Assembly: GCA_023390675.1 (NCBI GenBank)
Contig: JAEWCK010000010.1
Location: forward strand, 1 to 7,317
DNA length: 7,317 bases
Origin: Pseudomonadota bacterium
GTDB lineage: Bacteria; Pseudomonadota; Alphaproteobacteria; Sphingomonadales; Sphingomonadaceae
Direction: 5' to 3'
Below are positions 6,564-7,317 of the stretch, piece by piece. Position numbers and translations under genes: made by a program. The first letter of the stretch is position 1. Each line of letters opens with the position of its first letter. The notes beneath the pieces are model-generated. The model did no database searches. It saw nothing but the letters and a program-made list of their open reading frames with translations, and was not told the origin of the DNA.

Positions 6564-7283
6564 ATGAACGTGCGTGCGGGGGAAGGTTATGGCGACGATG
6601 ATCGCCTGCCCTGGCTCGAGACGGTTGAGGACGATTATCGCGAAGGGCCGTCGATCGGGCGCATATTGCTGCTGGTCGTGCTGCTGCTGCTTGTCGTCGG
6701 CGCAGGCGCTTTCGGCTACTATTGGTGGCAGACCCAGCGCGGCCTCGCCGGAAATGGCGAGCTGATCAACGCGCAGGAAGGCGACTACAAGGTCAAGCCC
6801 GACGAGCCCGGCGGAATGAAGGCCGAGGGCGAGGGCGACGCGGTCTTCGCCACGAGCCGGGGCGAGCTGGGCAACGCCAGCATCAACGCCGACGCGCTTC
6901 CCGAAGCGCCGGTCGACGGCCACAAAGTCACTGCTGCAGGCGGGCAGGGCGCAGGCGAGAAGACCGCGACCGTCGCGATCCCTTCGGCTGCGAGTCAGCC
7001 CCAGCCAAGGCCCGTCGCCGCGGCGCCTGCGCCCCAACCGGCGGGTTCGGGCGCGCTGATCCAGCTCGGCGCCTTTCCGGACGAAGGCGGCGCCAACGCC
7101 GCGTGGACGCGCCTCTCGAAGCGCTTCGCGTATCTCGCGCCGCTGGGCAAATCGGTCGAGAAGGGCGACAGCAACGGCAAGGCCGTGTGGCGGCTGCGCG
7201 TCAACGCCGGCTCGAACGGGCAGGCCAGGGAGCTGTGCGGCAAGCTCAAGCTGGCGGGCGAAAGCTGCTACGTGGCGAATTGA
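6564..7283 (+). CDS. Membrane-anchored SPOR-domain protein
   Basis: The 239-residue protein has an acidic cytoplasmic N-terminus (about 1-32, rich in D/E), one membrane segment (about 33-53, ILLLVVLLLLVVGAGAFGYYW), a long periplasmic spacer, and a C-terminal SPOR domain (about 161-239). This is the classic bitopic layout of proteins that bind glycan strands lacking stem peptides at the division septum. The spacer is acidic at first (about 65-115), then Ala/Pro/Gln-rich (about 135-160). SPOR strands are visible as GALIQLGAFPDEGGANAAW, KAVWRLRVNAG and ESCYVAN; two cysteines (C225 and C236) could form a disulfide in the periplasm. In many Alphaproteobacteria a gene of this kind sits between argS and nagZ, as this one does at least on the argS side; nagZ would lie beyond the window. 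It is 4 nt from argS with a good ribosome site. A specific division role is inferred from the domain and context. Confidence 0.92.
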   Translation: MNVRAGEGYGDDDRLPWLETVEDDYREGPSIGRILLLVVLLLLVVGAGAFGYYWWQTQRGLAGNGELINAQEGDYKVKPDEPGGMKAEGEGDAVFATSRGELGNASINADALPEAPVDGHKVTAAGGQGAGEKTATVAIPSAASQPQPRPVAAAPAPQPAGSGALIQLGAFPDEGGANAAWTRLSKRFAYLAPLGKSVEKGDSNGKAVWRLRVNAGSNGQARELCGKLKLAGESCYVAN

Positions 7284-7317
7284 GCCACTCAAATCCTCCC
7301 CCGGAGGGGGAGGTGGC
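7284..7317. repeat. Palindrome, copy 2 of the dispersed element, inverted relative to copy 1 (cut by window end)
   Basis: CCTCCCCC (7295-7302) pairs with GGGGGAGG (7306-7313) around a GGA loop. The 19-nt core is the exact reverse complement of 705-723. An outer GCCAC (7284-7288) can pair with GTGGC (7313-7317), leaving a bulge on the left side. The element begins right after the SPOR stop codon and may act as a 3'-end hairpin. It may continue past the window. Confidence 0.75.

Overview
The window is a GC-rich stretch of bacterial chromosome, most likely from a sphingomonad (Sphingomonas or a close relative) in the Alphaproteobacteria. I base that on strong G/C preference at third codon positions, the protein sequences (an alphaproteobacterial-type Dgt, ArgS and two SPOR-domain proteins), and short CCTCCCCC/GGGGGAGG palindromes of a kind I associate with sphingomonad intergenic regions. 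The taxonomic call comes from recognition, not from a search.

All six genes read left to right and are closely packed. Nucleotides 1-695 are the 3' part of a SPOR-domain protein whose start lies outside the window. A short intergenic region with a perfect palindrome follows. Next come an HD-domain dNTP triphosphohydrolase (dgt, 777-1946) and a 107-nt gap with an inverted and a direct repeat. A tightly spaced DUF1800-DUF1501 pair follows (2054-3613 and 3619-4770, 5 nt apart). After a 67-nt gap with a hairpin come arginyl-tRNA synthetase (argS, 4838-6559) and, 4 nt later, a membrane-anchored SPOR-domain protein (6564-7283). The window ends inside a second copy of the palindrome, in the opposite orientation. 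No gap exceeds 300 nt. I saw no tRNA, rRNA, CRISPR array, insertion sequence or phage gene.

The backbone dgt - argS - SPOR protein matches a gene order widely seen in Alphaproteobacteria, where nagZ, scpA/scpB and tat genes often follow. These are housekeeping roles: nucleotide-pool control, tRNA charging and binding of septal peptidoglycan. The unusual part is the DUF1800-DUF1501 module between dgt and argS. DUF1501 carries a clear twin-arginine signal and belongs to a family related to alkaline phosphatases and sulfatases. Its DUF1800 partner has no visible export signal. The biochemical role of this widespread pair is, to my knowledge, not established, so it is the best candidate here for an undescribed system. 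The DNA around it (inverted repeat before it, hairpin after it) suggests a separately regulated unit within the housekeeping run.
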